Of a DNA stretch of 64,000 nt, positions 28,612 to 38,765 are shown one piece after another (the stretch's first letter is position 1; the number at the start of each line of letters is the position of its first letter). A program made the position numbers and the translations under genes. Below the pieces are notes generated by a model. That model saw nothing but the letters and a program-made list of their open reading frames with translations, ran no database searches and was not told where the DNA came from. The DNA comes from Polynucleobacter sp. JS-Polo-80-F4 (GTDB lineage: Bacteria; Pseudomonadota; Gammaproteobacteria; Burkholderiales; Burkholderiaceae), in contig NZ_JACVPI010000001.1 in assembly GCF_018881965.1 (NCBI RefSeq), forward strand, positions 502,018-566,017. The letters are read 5' to 3'.

Positions 28612-29139
28612 ATGGCACGGGCATATATCGGATTTGGCGGCAACATCGGCGACACGCGTCAGCTTATTACTGATGCCATTGTTTGCTTGGCATTGCGCTC
28701 CGAACTGCAGATCCTAGCAAAAAGCTGTTTTTATCAAAGCGCGCCCGTTGAGGCTTTGGGTGGCGACTACATTAACGCCGTGATTGAAGTGGAAACTGAA
28801 TTAAGCCCGTACGGTCTTTTGCACGTTTGCCAGGCTATTGAACAAGAGTTTGGTCGTGAACGGCCATATGCAAATGCCCCTCGCACACTTGATCTCGATA
28901 TCCTGTCTTTTGAAGGGGTTGCTCAGAATGAAACTGAATTAATGCTTCCGCACCCAAAAATCATCGAGCGGTCTTTTGTACTTTTACCCCTACTGGAAAT
29001 AGCACCAGACTTCTTTCTACCCAACTGGGGTGAACTCAAGGCCTATTTACCTAACGTAGCCCACCAAAGAATAGAAAAACTCCCTTGCAGGAACTGCAAT
29101 TGCGGTGAAAAAGACGTTTATAGCCAAACGGCGCATTAA
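28612..29139 (+). CDS. folK: 2-amino-4-hydroxy-6-hydroxymethyldihydropteridine pyrophosphokinase
   Basis: Pyrophosphorylates the pterin precursor of folate. The 175-residue protein begins MARAYIGFGGNIGDTRQLI, has SAPVEALGGDYINAVIEVET and the signature ERPYANAPRTLDLDILSFEG with the metal-binding DLD, then LMLPHPKIIERSFVLLPLLE. Complete. panB follows after 17 bases, giving a short folK-panB unit of vitamin genes, as in many proteobacteria. Confidence 0.96.
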   Translation: MARAYIGFGGNIGDTRQLITDAIVCLALRSELQILAKSCFYQSAPVEALGGDYINAVIEVETELSPYGLLHVCQAIEQEFGRERPYANAPRTLDLDILSFEGVAQNETELMLPHPKIIERSFVLLPLLEIAPDFFLPNWGELKAYLPNVAHQRIEKLPCRNCNCGEKDVYSQTAH

Positions 29140-29156
29140 TTCATTAAACTCTCGCC

Positions 29157-29975
29157 ATGGGTTACTTACAGGGCGATAAGCCGATCACGATTACCAAGCT
29201 CCTCGCAATGCATGCTGAGGGTGAAAAAATTTCTATGCTTACTGCATATGATTCAACCATGTCAGCGCTTCTGAATCGCTGCGGAGTTGAAACTATTTTG
29301 GTTGGTGACTCTCTGGGTAATGTGATTCAAGGACACTCCAGCACTACACCAGTGACCATTGAGCAAATGGCGTACCACACCGAATGTGTAGCGCGTGCCA
29401 ATACCCATGCATTTCTCATTGCCGACCTGCCATTTGCAAGTTATGGAGATCCCGTACAAGCCTTAGATTCAGCCGCTCAACTGATGCGCGCTGGTGCAGA
29501 TATGGTGAAGCTTGAAGGTGGTGGTGAGTGGCAGGTGAATGTTATTAGCCACTTGGTAGCTCGAAGCGTTCCTGTCTGCGCGCACTTAGGCTTGTTGCCA
29601 CAATCTGTTCACGTCTTGGGCGGGTACAAGGTGCAAGGCAAATCTAAAGATGCCGCTAGTGTCATGCTGGAACAAGCGCTTGCTTGCCAAGCAGCTGGGG
29701 CTCAAATGGTAGTTTTAGAAGCAATTCCATCTTCACTAGGTGAAAAAATTACTGCTGAACTTCATATTCCAACGATTGGCATTGGCGCCGGACCAGATTG
29801 CTCAGGGCAAGTATTGGTTCTGCAAGATATGCTGGGCATCAGCCCAGGAAAGCCGCCGAAGTTTGTAAAAAACTTTATGGACGGCCATCACTCTGTCGAA
29901 GCAGCCGTTAAGGCTTATGTTCGCGAAGTGAAGTCCGGGAAATTCCCCGGACCTGAGTACGGCTTTGCTGGCTAA
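29157..29975 (+). CDS. panB: 3-methyl-2-oxobutanoate hydroxymethyltransferase (ketopantoate synthesis)
   Basis: Transfers a hydroxymethyl group from methylenetetrahydrofolate in the first step towards pantothenate. 272 residues with [30 protein letters not shown] (metal-binding Asp), [43 protein letters not shown] and [20 protein letters not shown]. Complete. It converges on dnaJ. Confidence 0.97.
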   Translation: MGYLQGDKPITITKLLAMHAEGEKISMLTAYDSTMSALLNRCGVETILVGDSLGNVIQGHSSTTPVTIEQMAYHTECVARANTHAFLIADLPFASYGDPVQALDSAAQLMRAGADMVKLEGGGEWQVNVISHLVARSVPVCAHLGLLPQSVHVLGGYKVQGKSKDAASVMLEQALACQAAGAQMVVLEAIPSSLGEKITAELHIPTIGIGAGPDCSGQVLVLQDMLGISPGKPPKFVKNFMDGHHSVEAAVKAYVREVKSGKFPGPEYGFAG

Positions 29976-29983
29976 TTGCCAGC
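29933..29983. other. Two consecutive hairpins at the panB/dnaJ convergence
   Basis: GTCCGGG/CCCGGAC (29933-29939 with 29946-29952) lies inside the last panB codons and GCTGGC/GCCAGC (29967-29972 with 29978-29983) spans the panB stop. Neither has a good T tract; they could still limit readthrough between panB and dnaJ. Confidence 0.35.
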
Positions 29984-30001
29984 TAGCCTATCTACCAGCT
30001 A

Positions 30002-31138
30002 CTAACTAAAGAAACTCTTCACCCCGTCAAACCAACCTTTTTGTTGGGGGCTGTGTTTGTCGCCACCCGACTTTAGACTGTCATCGAACTTTTGCAACAG
30101 TTTCTTTTGCTCATCAGTGAGTTTAATTGGCGTTTCCACCAAAACATGCACGAAAAGATCGCCTACCAAAGTTGAGCGTAAGCCCTTAATACCTTTGTTA
30201 CGCAAGCGGAATGTCTTACCGGTCTGAGTGCCCTCTGGAATAGGAAACTCAACTCGCCCAGCAAGTGTTGGCACTTCAATATCACCACCGATAGTCGCTG
30301 TCGCAAAAGAGATTGGCATTTGTACATGTAAATCGCTACCATCGCGCTCAAATACTTTATGGGGTTTTACGCGCACCTCTACGTAAAGATCACCAGATGG
30401 TCCACCGTTGATACCTGGTTCGCCGTTACCAACTGAACGAACACGCATGCCATCATCAATACCCGCTGGTATTTTGATCTCAAGTGTTTTTTGTTCTTTG
30501 TGTTTTCCGCTGCCGTGGCAAGTTTTGCAAGGCTTAGGAATGTACTCACCAGTACCGCGGCACTTAGGGCAAGTTTGCTGCATAGAGAAAAAGCCTTGCT
30601 GCACACGTACTTGGCCATGACCATTACAAGTGGTACATGTCTCCGCTTTCGATCCTGGCTCCGCACCAGTGCCATGACATGGCTTGCAATTGCTCCAGCT
30701 TGGTACACGAATTTGGGTTGTATAACCCTCAGCCGCCTGTTCAAGCGTGATATCCATGTTGTAGCGCAGGTCAGCGCCCTTATAAACTTGAGGGCCAGAC
30801 TGACGTCCGCCGCCTTGACCAAAAATATCGCCGAAGATGTCGCCAAAGGCATCCGCAAAACCGCCGCCGCCAAAACCACCCCCACCGAATCCGCCGCCCA
30901 TGGAGGGATCAACACCAGCATGGCCATATTGATCATAAGCTGCGCGCTTATTAGGGTCAGTTAGGGTTTCGTAAGCCTCTTTAACTTCTTTAAACTGGGC
31001 TTCAGCCGTTTTACTATCAGGATTGCGATCTGGATGATGTTTCATCGCCATCTTGCGATAAGCTTTTTTCAACTCATCATCACTGGCACCTTTTGCTACA
31101 CCAAGCACTTCATAAAAATCGCGTTTACTTTTAGGCAC
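30002..31138 (-). CDS. dnaJ: Chaperone protein DnaJ (Hsp40)
   Basis: Co-chaperone that stimulates DnaK ATP hydrolysis and delivers substrates. The J domain has the HPD motif at residues 35-37. A Gly/Phe-rich linker ([14 protein letters not shown]) follows, and then the four zinc-binding repeats [24 protein letters not shown] and CKTCHGSG, followed by the C-terminal substrate-binding domains. 378 residues, a full type I DnaJ. The gap to dnaK is 100 bases with a strong hairpin and no clear promoter, so dnaJ is probably mostly transcribed through from dnaK. Confidence 0.98.
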   Translation of the reverse strand: MPKSKRDFYEVLGVAKGASDDELKKAYRKMAMKHHPDRNPDSKTAEAQFKEVKEAYETLTDPNKRAAYDQYGHAGVDPSMGGGFGGGGFGGGGFADAFGDIFGDIFGQGGGRQSGPQVYKGADLRYNMDITLEQAAEGYTTQIRVPSWSNCKPCHGTGAEPGSKAETCTTCNGHGQVRVQQGFFSMQQTCPKCRGTGEYIPKPCKTCHGSGKHKEQKTLEIKIPAGIDDGMRVRSVGNGEPGINGGPSGDLYVEVRVKPHKVFERDGSDLHVQMPISFATATIGGDIEVPTLAGRVEFPIPEGTQTGKTFRLRNKGIKGLRSTLVGDLFVHVLVETPIKLTDEQKKLLQKFDDSLKSGGDKHSPQQKGWFDGVKSFFS

Positions 31139-31167
31139 GGCCTATTCCTCTCAACAACCTGAATGAC

Positions 31168-31192
31168 ACAAGTCGGCACGAGGCCGACTTGT
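31168..31192 (-). other. Hairpin between dnaK and dnaJ
   Basis: A perfect 10-bp stem ACAAGTCGGC/GCCGACTTGT (31168-31177 with 31183-31192, loop ACGAG). There is no T tract on the minus strand, so it may be a weak terminator, an RNA-processing site or an mRNA stabiliser that makes dnaJ less abundant than dnaK. Confidence 0.55.
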
Positions 31193-31238
31193 TATTTAAG
31201 TACATCAAAACTACGTTAACGAATGTCTGATTTCAGAA

Positions 31239-33173
31239 TTACTTCTTGTCATCAACCTCTTTAAAGTCAGCGTCAACAACATCTGCATCAGGAGCAGCGC
31301 CTGGAGCTGCGCCACCAGGAGCGGCACCAGGAGCGCCACCAGCTTTAGCCTGTTCAGCAGCCATGACTTTTTCGCCCAGCTTCTGACTTGCTTTACCTAA
31401 AGCTTCTGTTTTTGCTTCAATCACTTCTTTATCGCTACCTTTGATTGCTTCGTCCAAATCTTTCAAGGCCGCTTCAATCGCTTCTTTTTCAGCAGCTTCT
31501 AAGCTAGCACCATGCTCTTCCAAGGCTTTCTTGGTGGAGTGAGCCAAAGCGTCAGCAGTATTGCGTGCTGTTACCAGCTCTAGTGCCTTCTTGTCTTCAG
31601 CAGCATTAGCCTCAGCATCCTTAACCATGCGTTGAATTTCTTCTTCGGTCAGGCCAGAGTTTGCCTTGATGGTGATCTTGTTCTCTTTGCCTGTCGTTTT
31701 GTCTTTTGCGGTTACATGCAAAATACCGTTGGCATCGATATCAAAGGTCACCTCAATTTGTGGCATACCGCGTTGCGCAGGTGCAATACCTTCAAGGTTA
31801 AATTCGCCGAGCAACTTGTTTGCAGCAGCCATCTCACGCTCACCTTGGAAGCACTTAATAGTTACAGCAGGCTGGTTGTCTTCAGCAGTGGAGTAAACCT
31901 GTGAATGCTTAGTAGGAATCGTGGTGTTCTTAGGAATCATCTTGGTCATTACGCCGCCAAGTGTTTCGATACCCAATGACAATGGGGTAACGTCCAAGAG
32001 CAATACGTCTTTACGATCGCCAGACAATACAGAGCCCTGAATTGCAGCGCCAACGGCAACAGCTTCATCTGGGTTAACGTCCTTACGTGGCTCTTTGCCA
32101 AAGATTTCTTTTACTTTGTCTTGAACCGCAGGCATACGCGTTTGACCGCCGACCAAAATCACGTCGTCAATATCAGCCACGTTCACACCAGCATCTTTAA
32201 TCGCAGTTAAGCAAGGACCAGCAGTACGCTTGATCAATTCTTCTACCAAAGACTCTAACTTGGCACGAGTCAACTTCAAGTTCAAATGCTTAGGACCGCT
32301 AGCGTCAGCTGTCACGTAAGGCAAATTGATTTCTGTTTGTTGTGCAGATGACAATTCGATCTTGGCTTTTTCAGCAGCGTCTTTCAAACGCTGTAATGCC
32401 AATACGTCTTTGCTCAAGTCAACGCCTTGTTCTTTCTTGAACTCAGCAATGATCCAATCAATGATACGTTGGTCAAAGTCTTCACCACCTAAGAATGTGT
32501 CGCCGTTAGTAGAGAGCACTTCAAACTGCTTCTCACCATCAACGTTGGCAATCTCAATAATAGATACGTCGAACGTACCGCCGCCCAAGTCATACACAGC
32601 GATCTTGCGATCTACCTTGTCTTGCTTGTCTAGGCCGAAAGCCAATGCAGCAGCAGTAGGCTCGTTAATGATGCGCTTCACATCTAAGCCAGCAATACGG
32701 CCAGCATCTTTAGTTGCTTGACGTTGGCTGTCATTAAAGTAAGCAGGAACAGTAATCACTGCTTCTGTTACTTCTTCACCGAGGTAATCTTCGGCAGTTT
32801 TTTTCATCTTGCGCAGAATTTCAGCTGACACTTGTTGTGGTGCCATTTTTTTATCGCGTGCTGATACCCAAGCGTCGCCATTGTCTGCCTGAACAATTTC
32901 GTACGGCATAAGGCTAATATCTTTTTGCACTTCTGCATCTGTAAATTTACGACCCATCAAACGCTTCACTGCGTAGATAGTATTTTTAGGGTTCGTCACT
33001 GACTGACGTTTTGCTGGCGCACCAACCAATACTTCGCCATCTTCTACGTAAGCGATGATGGATGGAGTTGTACGACCGCCTTCGGCGTTTTCGACAACTT
33101 TAGGTGCATTGTTTTCTACGACTGAAACGCATGAATTCGTGGTTCCTAAGTCGATTCCGATAATCTTTCCCAT
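31239..33173 (-). CDS. dnaK: Chaperone protein DnaK (Hsp70)
   Basis: ATP-dependent Hsp70 chaperone of 644 residues. Begins [20 protein letters not shown] (phosphate 1), with [32 protein letters not shown] (phosphate 2), [11 protein letters not shown], the linker [17 protein letters not shown] and the substrate-binding domain with [16 protein letters not shown]. The C-terminal lid and a Gly/Ala/Pro-rich tail end in [14 protein letters not shown], as usual. GGAGC precedes the start. A heat-shock promoter lies 58 to 85 bases upstream. Confidence 0.99.
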   Translation of the reverse strand: MGKIIGIDLGTTNSCVSVVENNAPKVVENAEGGRTTPSIIAYVEDGEVLVGAPAKRQSVTNPKNTIYAVKRLMGRKFTDAEVQKDISLMPYEIVQADNGDAWVSARDKKMAPQQVSAEILRKMKKTAEDYLGEEVTEAVITVPAYFNDSQRQATKDAGRIAGLDVKRIINEPTAAALAFGLDKQDKVDRKIAVYDLGGGTFDVSIIEIANVDGEKQFEVLSTNGDTFLGGEDFDQRIIDWIIAEFKKEQGVDLSKDVLALQRLKDAAEKAKIELSSAQQTEINLPYVTADASGPKHLNLKLTRAKLESLVEELIKRTAGPCLTAIKDAGVNVADIDDVILVGGQTRMPAVQDKVKEIFGKEPRKDVNPDEAVAVGAAIQGSVLSGDRKDVLLLDVTPLSLGIETLGGVMTKMIPKNTTIPTKHSQVYSTAEDNQPAVTIKCFQGEREMAAANKLLGEFNLEGIAPAQRGMPQIEVTFDIDANGILHVTAKDKTTGKENKITIKANSGLTEEEIQRMVKDAEANAAEDKKALELVTARNTADALAHSTKKALEEHGASLEAAEKEAIEAALKDLDEAIKGSDKEVIEAKTEALGKASQKLGEKVMAAEQAKAGGAPGAAPGGAAPGAAPDADVVDADFKEVDDKK

Positions 33174-33230
33174 AATTGCTCCAAAAAATTAAATTGTTTT
33201 GTTGTACTAATGAATATTTCGATACCCAGT

Positions 33231-33258
33231 AAATGGGGTCTAAAAAGGGGATTTCAAG
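33231..33258 (-). promoter_or_regulatory. Sigma-32 (heat-shock) promoter of dnaK
   Basis: On the minus strand CTTGAAA (33258-33252) is followed after 13 bases by CCCCATTT (33238-33231). This fits the sigma-32 consensus CTTGAAA-N(11-14)-CCCCATnT completely. It lies downstream of the grpE terminator, so dnaK-dnaJ has its own heat-shock start. Confidence 0.85.
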
Positions 33259-33270
33259 GGCATAAAGAGC

Positions 33271-33297
33271 AAAAAAGGCAGAAATCTGCCTTTTTCT
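33271..33297 (-). terminator. Terminator between grpE and dnaK
   Basis: The stem AAAAAGGCAGA/TCTGCCTTTTT (about 33272-33282 with 33285-33295) ends in a T run on the minus strand. It separates grpE transcription from the dnaK promoter just downstream. Confidence 0.7.
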
Positions 33298-33339
33298 ACC
33301 TTTTTGATGCCTTTTTTGGGGTATTAGCCCTTATTTAGC

Positions 33340-33888
33340 TTATTTTGGGGCGCTGACCGTCACTAAGGCAGGTCGGAGAACTCGATCAGCGACGGTGTAG
33401 CCTCGCTGGAGGACTGAAACCACGGTATTGGGCTCTTGCTCAGAAGGCACTGAGGCAATCGCTTGGTGGTGGTGAGGGTCAAATTTATCCCCAATAGCAG
33501 GGTTAATTTCTGTCATACGACCTTTTTCAAAGGCAGAGAGCAATTGCTTAAGAGTAATTTCCAAGCCTTCTTTAAATGCTTTGGCATCACCTGCATCGGT
33601 ACTCAATGCCGCATACAGACTATCTGTAACAGGCACTAAATGCTCTGCAAAACTTTCAATTGCGAACTTATGTGCTTTAGCAATATCTTCCACAGCACGA
33701 CGACGAATATTTTCACCCTCCGCTTTTGCACGCAAAAAGTTATCCTGCAATTCGCCAATCTTTTGATTCAGTTCGGCAATTTCCTGTTCGGGCGTTTTTA
33801 CAGCTGAAGTTTCTGCTGCAGCTTCCGCGCCTGAATCAACCGCAGGATTCTCTTGCTCCGGGGATGGGTTTTGGTTTTCTTGTGTCAT
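33340..33888 (-). CDS. grpE: Nucleotide exchange factor GrpE
   Basis: Releases ADP from DnaK and works as a thermosensor. The 182-residue protein has an acidic N-terminus ([18 protein letters not shown]), a long coiled helix ([39 protein letters not shown]) and the beta domain with [39 protein letters not shown]. Complete. A separate heat-shock promoter lies 44 bases upstream. Confidence 0.97.
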   Translation of the reverse strand: MTQENQNPSPEQENPAVDSGAEAAAETSAVKTPEQEIAELNQKIGELQDNFLRAKAEGENIRRRAVEDIAKAHKFAIESFAEHLVPVTDSLYAALSTDAGDAKAFKEGLEITLKQLLSAFEKGRMTEINPAIGDKFDPHHHQAIASVPSEQEPNTVVSVLQRGYTVADRVLRPALVTVSAPK

Positions 33889-33931
33889 GAGGGCTATTTT
33901 ACTTTTCTATAAAGATCGCTATTACTTTGTA

Positions 33932-33959
33932 ATATGGGGTCAATCATGTTGATTTCAAG
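33932..33959 (-). promoter_or_regulatory. Sigma-32 (heat-shock) promoter of grpE
   Basis: On the minus strand CTTGAAA (33959-33953) is followed after 13 bases by CCCCATAT (33939-33932), a complete fit to the sigma-32 consensus. Its -35 element overlaps the last codons of hemH, which ends at 33955. It has the same spacing and arrangement as the dnaK promoter. Confidence 0.85.
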
Positions 33960-35049
33960 ACTTCATTCTTTCAGCTAGCTCAGCCCTTTCATTGCGCTGC
34001 GCTAATTCAACCGCAGACTCCACCCCTAAAGACCAGCCTTGTAAATGATGGTGGGCAATATCACTAAGAGCCTCAATCCACTTGGGGTTGCTGTTTAAAC
34101 AAGGGATGTAGCGATAGTCCTTGCCACCATGCTCCAAAAAGATTTCGCGGGCTTCCATCGCAATCTCCTCTAGTGTTTCTAGGCAATCTGCCGGAAACCC
34201 TGGGCAAAAAATATCAATACGCTGACAGCCTTCTTTGGCCAGTTTTTCAATGGTTGGTGCGGTGTAAGGCTTCAACCACTCGGCCTTACCAAAGCGAGAT
34301 TGGAAGGTCACAATATATTGACCTGGTTCTAAGCCCAAAGATTCACCAAGTAAACGACCTGATTTCAGGCACTCACAATGGTAGGGATCACCCTTCATTA
34401 AATTGCGCTTTGGCAAGCCATGAAAAGACATGACAAAACGATCGCCTTTTGCAAAATCAGGACGTCCATCTTTGTCCCAGCTCGATAACACCTGATCACG
34501 TAACGCATGTATGTATGCAGGACTATCGTGATAGTGCTTCACTAAGCGCAACTCCGGTTGATCACGCCAGGTACCTAAAACACGAAAAACTTCGTCAAAG
34601 CTAGATGCCGTTGTAGTAGCGGAATACTGTGGGTACAAAGGCAATAACAATAAACGCTCCATGCCCTGCGCCTTCAGGCTCTCAAGGGCTGACTGGGTAG
34701 ATGGCTCACCATAGCGCATTGCCAAGTCAACTAAAACGGTATGGCCTTCAAGCGCAAATTTTTCTCCCAACTCTTTCGCCTGTAGGCGTGAGTAATGCAT
34801 TAATGGTGAACCTAATTTTGGCAACCAAATAGAAGCATATTTTTTGGCAGATGCACCACTACGAATAGGCAAAATAATGCCGTTCAGAATGCACCACCAA
34901 ATAATGCGCGGAATTTCTACTACACGCGGATCGGAAAGAAACTCTTTTAAATAAGCGCGAACCGCTTTCGATGTTGGTGCTGATGGCGTTCCAAGATTCA
35001 ACAATAAGACTGCGGTTTTGGATGCACGTAGATGCGGGTTCTGATTCAA
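33955..35049 (-). CDS. hemH: Ferrochelatase
   Basis: Inserts ferrous iron into protoporphyrin IX to make heme. 364 residues with AVLLLNLGTPSAPTSKAVRAY, FLSDPRVVEIP, LPLYPQYSATTTASSFDEV, VMSFHGLPKRNLMKGDPYHCE (catalytic His) and ITFQSRFGKAEWLKPYT, CPGFPADCLETLEEI (second site Glu). Membrane-associated or soluble. It sits between hrcA and grpE, an arrangement typical of betaproteobacteria, and its 3' end carries part of the grpE promoter. Confidence 0.97.
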   Translation of the reverse strand: MNQNPHLRASKTAVLLLNLGTPSAPTSKAVRAYLKEFLSDPRVVEIPRIIWWCILNGIILPIRSGASAKKYASIWLPKLGSPLMHYSRLQAKELGEKFALEGHTVLVDLAMRYGEPSTQSALESLKAQGMERLLLLPLYPQYSATTTASSFDEVFRVLGTWRDQPELRLVKHYHDSPAYIHALRDQVLSSWDKDGRPDFAKGDRFVMSFHGLPKRNLMKGDPYHCECLKSGRLLGESLGLEPGQYIVTFQSRFGKAEWLKPYTAPTIEKLAKEGCQRIDIFCPGFPADCLETLEEIAMEAREIFLEHGGKDYRYIPCLNSNPKWIEALSDIAHHHLQGWSLGVESAVELAQRNERAELAERMKS

Positions 35050-35101
35050 GATGTTTTGTCTCTAGTAGTGTGTTTTAAATATAAAAGGTTTGGATCTATG
35101 G

Positions 35102-36112
35102 TTAAGAGCTTAAGGCGCCCGATAGTAATTTAGAAGTGATATCGACAATGGGAATCACTCTGTCATAAGCCATGCGAGTTGGCCCAATCACGCCTAGCGT
35201 ACCCACTATCTGCCCATCAACGCTATATGGGGCGCTGATCACAGCCAAATCTTCATATGGCAACAAATCACTCTCACCACCAATAAAGATCTGAATGCCG
35301 TCCGCATGACTAGATACATCAAGCAATTGCATGAGTACGGATTTCTGCTCCAACATATCGAACATCTTGCGTAACTTATCCAAGTTAGAGCTTAAATCCC
35401 CAACATTCAGCAAACGACGTTCGCCAGAGAGCACCATGTCGCCACCACCCATATCGTAATCAGCAACACCGCTCTGTAGAGCTAAGGCCATCAACCCAGA
35501 AATATCGGCACGCAAATTATCCAAATCGGATTTGAGATGCATGCGCACTTGATCAAAACTTTTTCCAGCAAACTGAGCGTTAATAAAGTTGCCCGCCTCA
35601 ATCAGTTGGCTCGGTGTGTAATCTTGAGTGGTGGGCAAGATACGATTCTGTACATCGCCTTCTGGGGTGACCATGATGAGCAAAATTTTGCCTTCACCCA
35701 AACGTAAGAACTCAATGTGCTTGAAAACCTGGGCTCGCTTAGGCGTCATCACTACACCAGCAAAATGGGTCAGGTTGGACAAAATCTGCGCTGCCGAGTT
35801 GAGAACCCTTTGCGGAGAATCTGGCAAAAGGCCTTTTTCTACCTCTCTAGCAGCCATTGCTTCCAAGGGGCGAACGGTCACCATGGTGTCCACAAACAGG
35901 CGGTAACCCCGTGGGGTCGGAATGCGACCAGCAGATGTATGGGGGCTGGTAACGAGCCCCATATCCTCCAAATCCGCCATGACATTACGAATAGTGGCTG
36001 CGGACAGGTCCAAACCCGAGAATCTTGATAGCGTGCGGGAGCCAATGGGCTGGCCCTCTTCGATATAGCGCTCGATGAGGGTTTTTAGTAGAGCTCGGGA
36101 ACGTTCATCCAT
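35102..36112 (-). CDS. hrcA: Heat-inducible transcription repressor HrcA
   Basis: Repressor that binds CIRCE operators upstream of heat-shock genes, commonly groESL. 336 residues: N-terminal winged helix [48 protein letters not shown] and [20 protein letters not shown], then the GAF-like dimer domain with [20 protein letters not shown] near the end. No CIRCE inverted repeat is visible upstream of grpE, dnaK, dnaJ or hrcA in this window, so its target probably lies elsewhere. Confidence 0.96.
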   Translation of the reverse strand: MDERSRALLKTLIERYIEEGQPIGSRTLSRFSGLDLSAATIRNVMADLEDMGLVTSPHTSAGRIPTPRGYRLFVDTMVTVRPLEAMAAREVEKGLLPDSPQRVLNSAAQILSNLTHFAGVVMTPKRAQVFKHIEFLRLGEGKILLIMVTPEGDVQNRILPTTQDYTPSQLIEAGNFINAQFAGKSFDQVRMHLKSDLDNLRADISGLMALALQSGVADYDMGGGDMVLSGERRLLNVGDLSSNLDKLRKMFDMLEQKSVLMQLLDVSSHADGIQIFIGGESDLLPYEDLAVISAPYSVDGQIVGTLGVIGPTRMAYDRVIPIVDITSKLLSGALSS

Positions 36113-36149
36113 GGTGGAAGGGATTTTATGCCTATGGTTTAATCGTTAT

Positions 36150-37055
36150 ATGTTAAGCCCATCCCCAAATTCCAGCAAAAAGGCCTTTAGCCGAGTAGCG
36201 CTTGTCGGCAAATACCAGGCTGATGGTATTGAGGAGCACCTTAAAGACTTGGCTAAATTGCTCGCAGCCTTGGGTTGCGAGGCATTTATTGAGTTCGATA
36301 CAGCCACCCATCTCGCCCTTTCAGGCTATCCAACCAAAACAGCGCGAGACTTTGCTGGGGCAATTGATCTTGTAGTTGTTCTGGGGGGTGACGGCACTAT
36401 GCTTGGCATCGCCCGGCAGTTAGCCGGCAGCAATGTTCCGCTGGTCGGGATCAATATGGGCCGACTAGGTTACATGACGGATATTCCAATCCAATCCGTT
36501 CACACCACCTTACCAAAAATTATTGCGGGTGAATATGAGGCTGATACACGTACTTTGTTAGATGCGGTTGTTCTGCGTCATGGCAAAGAAATTAATCGCG
36601 CGCTTGCCTTAAATGATGTTGTTGTAAATCGTTCAGGCATTTCAGGGATGGTTGAATTAGCGGTGCATGTCAATGGTTCATTTATGTACAACCAACGCTC
36701 TGATGGCTTAATTGTATCTACCCCTACCGGCTCGACTGCTTATGCCCTTTCCGCTGGTGGCCCAATTTTGCATCCACACGTTGCGGGTATTTTATTGGCG
36801 CCAATTGCACCGCATTCACTCTCTAACCGTCCAATTGTCCTGCCACAAGATAGCGTCACAGTAATTGAAGTAGTAGATGGTCGTGAGGTGATTGTTAATT
36901 TTGATATGCAATCTCAAACCCAATTGCAAAGCGGCGATAAGATTGAAGTACGCCAGTCCAATAAAACCATTGATCTACTTCATCCAAGCAATCACAGTGA
37001 CTACAAAACTTTGCGCGAGAAGCTGCATTGGAATGAGTATCCATCGACATTCTGA
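36150..37055 (+). CDS. nadK: NAD kinase
   Basis: Phosphorylates NAD to NADP. 301 residues from ATG 36150 (MLSPSPNSSKKAFSRVALVG); the frame is open to 36075 but that would overlap the divergent hrcA start. Conserved blocks are VVLGGDGTMLGIARQL (GGDGT), NMGRLGYMTDI, NDVVVNRSGISGMVEL and DGLIVSTPTGSTAYALSAGGPI, with HSLSNRPIVLP following. It is divergent from hrcA with 37 bases between starts and is followed by recN after 26 bases. Confidence 0.97.
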   Translation: MLSPSPNSSKKAFSRVALVGKYQADGIEEHLKDLAKLLAALGCEAFIEFDTATHLALSGYPTKTARDFAGAIDLVVVLGGDGTMLGIARQLAGSNVPLVGINMGRLGYMTDIPIQSVHTTLPKIIAGEYEADTRTLLDAVVLRHGKEINRALALNDVVVNRSGISGMVELAVHVNGSFMYNQRSDGLIVSTPTGSTAYALSAGGPILHPHVAGILLAPIAPHSLSNRPIVLPQDSVTVIEVVDGREVIVNFDMQSQTQLQSGDKIEVRQSNKTIDLLHPSNHSDYKTLREKLHWNEYPSTF

Positions 37056-37081
37056 TGTCAAGTTTTTTGCTACGCTAATAC

Positions 37082-38752
37082 ATGCTTCAAACCATCTCAC
37101 TTCGTGACTTTGTCATTGTTGACCAACTAGAGTTAGATTTCTCTAGCGGGTTTACCGTACTTACCGGAGAAACTGGCGCTGGTAAATCTATCCTGCTTGA
37201 TGCTCTTGGCTTGGTACTAGGTGAACGCGCAGATAGCAGTCAAATCCGCGAAGGCAGCAACCGTGCAGAAATTTCCGCACTTTTTCGCATTGAACCTGAG
37301 TTAGTAACCTCTTTTGGTCAATGGCTTGATGTTCAAGGGTTTCCATTGGAAGATGATGGCCAAAGTCTATTGCTTAAAAGAACCGTTGAAAGCAATGGAC
37401 GAAGTCGTGCCTTTATCAATGGCAGTGTTGCAACCTTGGCGCAATTACGTGAAGCAGGTGATCAGCTGGTAGATATTCATGGGCAGCACGCACATCAACT
37501 TTTATTAAAGGGTGGCGCTCAACGTGAACTTTTGGATCGTCATGCTGGATTACTGCCACTGGCAAGCGAAGTTGCGCTGACGTTTAAAACTCTCGCTGAT
37601 TCTCGCCGTCGCTTAGAGCAGGCAGAAAATGCCGGTCAAGATGTTGAACGTGAGCGTGAGCGTCTTGAATGGCAGCTAGAAGAGCTCACCGAACTTTCTC
37701 CACAAGTAGGGGAATGGTCCAGCGTACAAAGTGAGCATGCACGACTAGCCAACGGTGCAAAGCTCATTGGCGGCTGCCAAGAAGCGATTGAAATATTGAG
37801 TGACGCTGACAACTCTCTTGAATCTTCACTATCGAAGGTATGCGCCAATGTGGGCGCGCTAGCCGAGCATGACCCAGCGCTAGCGGATATTAATCAAGCC
37901 TTAGAGTCGGCCAGCATTCAGCTTGATGAAGCTATTCATGGGCTTAATCGTTACCTGCAAAAAATTGATTTGGATCCTGCCAGACTTGTCCAAGTTGAAG
38001 AGCGTATGCAAGCATTACATGGCACAGCCAAAAAATATCGTACCGAAGTGGATGAACTACCAGCATTACTTCAAACCACGACAGAGCGACTCGAAGCTTT
38101 AACAGCTTCGCAAAATATAGAAGTGTTACGAGAGCAAGTAAAGCAGGAAGAGGCGGCGTATTTAAAGCTTGCTAAACAGCTTTCACAAAAACGCCAAAAA
38201 GCAGCATCTGATCTTGGCAAATTAATAAGTGATGCCATGCAAGATTTATCTATGGCCGGCGGACGCCTAGAGATTGCCTTGGTACCTCTTAATGAAGGCG
38301 GTTCCCACGGTCTCGAACAAATTGAATTCCTAGTTGCAGGCCATGCTGGCAGCACGCCACGCTCACTTGCAAAAGTGGCCTCTGGTGGTGAGTTAGCCCG
38401 TATTAGCTTAGCCATTAGCGTGATCACCAGCAAAGCCTCATTTACACCAACTCTGATATTTGATGAAGTCGATGCTGGTATTGGTGGTGCAGTGGCTGAA
38501 ACAGTGGGCAAACTCTTGCATCAATTAGGTCAATCTCACCAAATTCTGTGCGTAACCCATTTACCCCAGGTTGCCGCCCAAGGCAACCATCATCTCAAGG
38601 TCAGCAAGTCACAGTCTGGCGAGAAGACGGTGTCGCAAGTCCAGATCCTAGCCAGAAATGAACGTGTTGAAGAAGTGGCGCGCATGCTTGGTGGCGCTAC
38701 TATTACAGACACCACCCGCCGTCACGCCCGCGAGCTGCTGGAGCAAAACTAG
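37082..38752 (+). CDS. recN: DNA repair protein RecN
   Basis: SMC-like ATPase that acts early in double-strand break repair. 556 residues with the N-terminal Walker A LTGETGAGKSILLDALGLVLGER, split here as GETGAGKSILLDAL, the DIHGQHAHQLLL segment, two central coiled-coil arms (roughly 160-230 and 300-370), the signature SGGELARISLAI and the Walker B LIFDEVDAGIGG. Complete. nadK-recN adjacency is common in proteobacteria. Converges on glnE with 13 bases between the stops. Confidence 0.97.
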   Translation: MLQTISLRDFVIVDQLELDFSSGFTVLTGETGAGKSILLDALGLVLGERADSSQIREGSNRAEISALFRIEPELVTSFGQWLDVQGFPLEDDGQSLLLKRTVESNGRSRAFINGSVATLAQLREAGDQLVDIHGQHAHQLLLKGGAQRELLDRHAGLLPLASEVALTFKTLADSRRRLEQAENAGQDVERERERLEWQLEELTELSPQVGEWSSVQSEHARLANGAKLIGGCQEAIEILSDADNSLESSLSKVCANVGALAEHDPALADINQALESASIQLDEAIHGLNRYLQKIDLDPARLVQVEERMQALHGTAKKYRTEVDELPALLQTTTERLEALTASQNIEVLREQVKQEEAAYLKLAKQLSQKRQKAASDLGKLISDAMQDLSMAGGRLEIALVPLNEGGSHGLEQIEFLVAGHAGSTPRSLAKVASGGELARISLAISVITSKASFTPTLIFDEVDAGIGGAVAETVGKLLHQLGQSHQILCVTHLPQVAAQGNHHLKVSKSQSGEKTVSQVQILARNERVEEVARMLGGATITDTTRRHARELLEQN

Positions 38753-38765
38753 CGCCTGCTACCTT

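Noticed and set aside
30379..30964. Long open frames on both strands inside dnaJ, out of its own frame
   Set aside because: They result from the Gly-rich and cysteine-repeat codon composition of dnaJ; their translations show no known family.
32326..32721. 131-codon open frame on the plus strand inside dnaK
   Set aside because: Antisense frame inside a highly conserved coding gene, with no recognisable domain or ribosome binding site.
33889..33954. CIRCE operator for HrcA upstream of grpE
   Set aside because: No TTAGCACTC-N9-GAGTGCTAA-like inverted repeat is present here or in front of dnaK, dnaJ or hrcA.
38071..38511. 146-codon minus-strand frame inside recN
   Set aside because: Antisense of the recN ATPase region; recN is intact and conserved.
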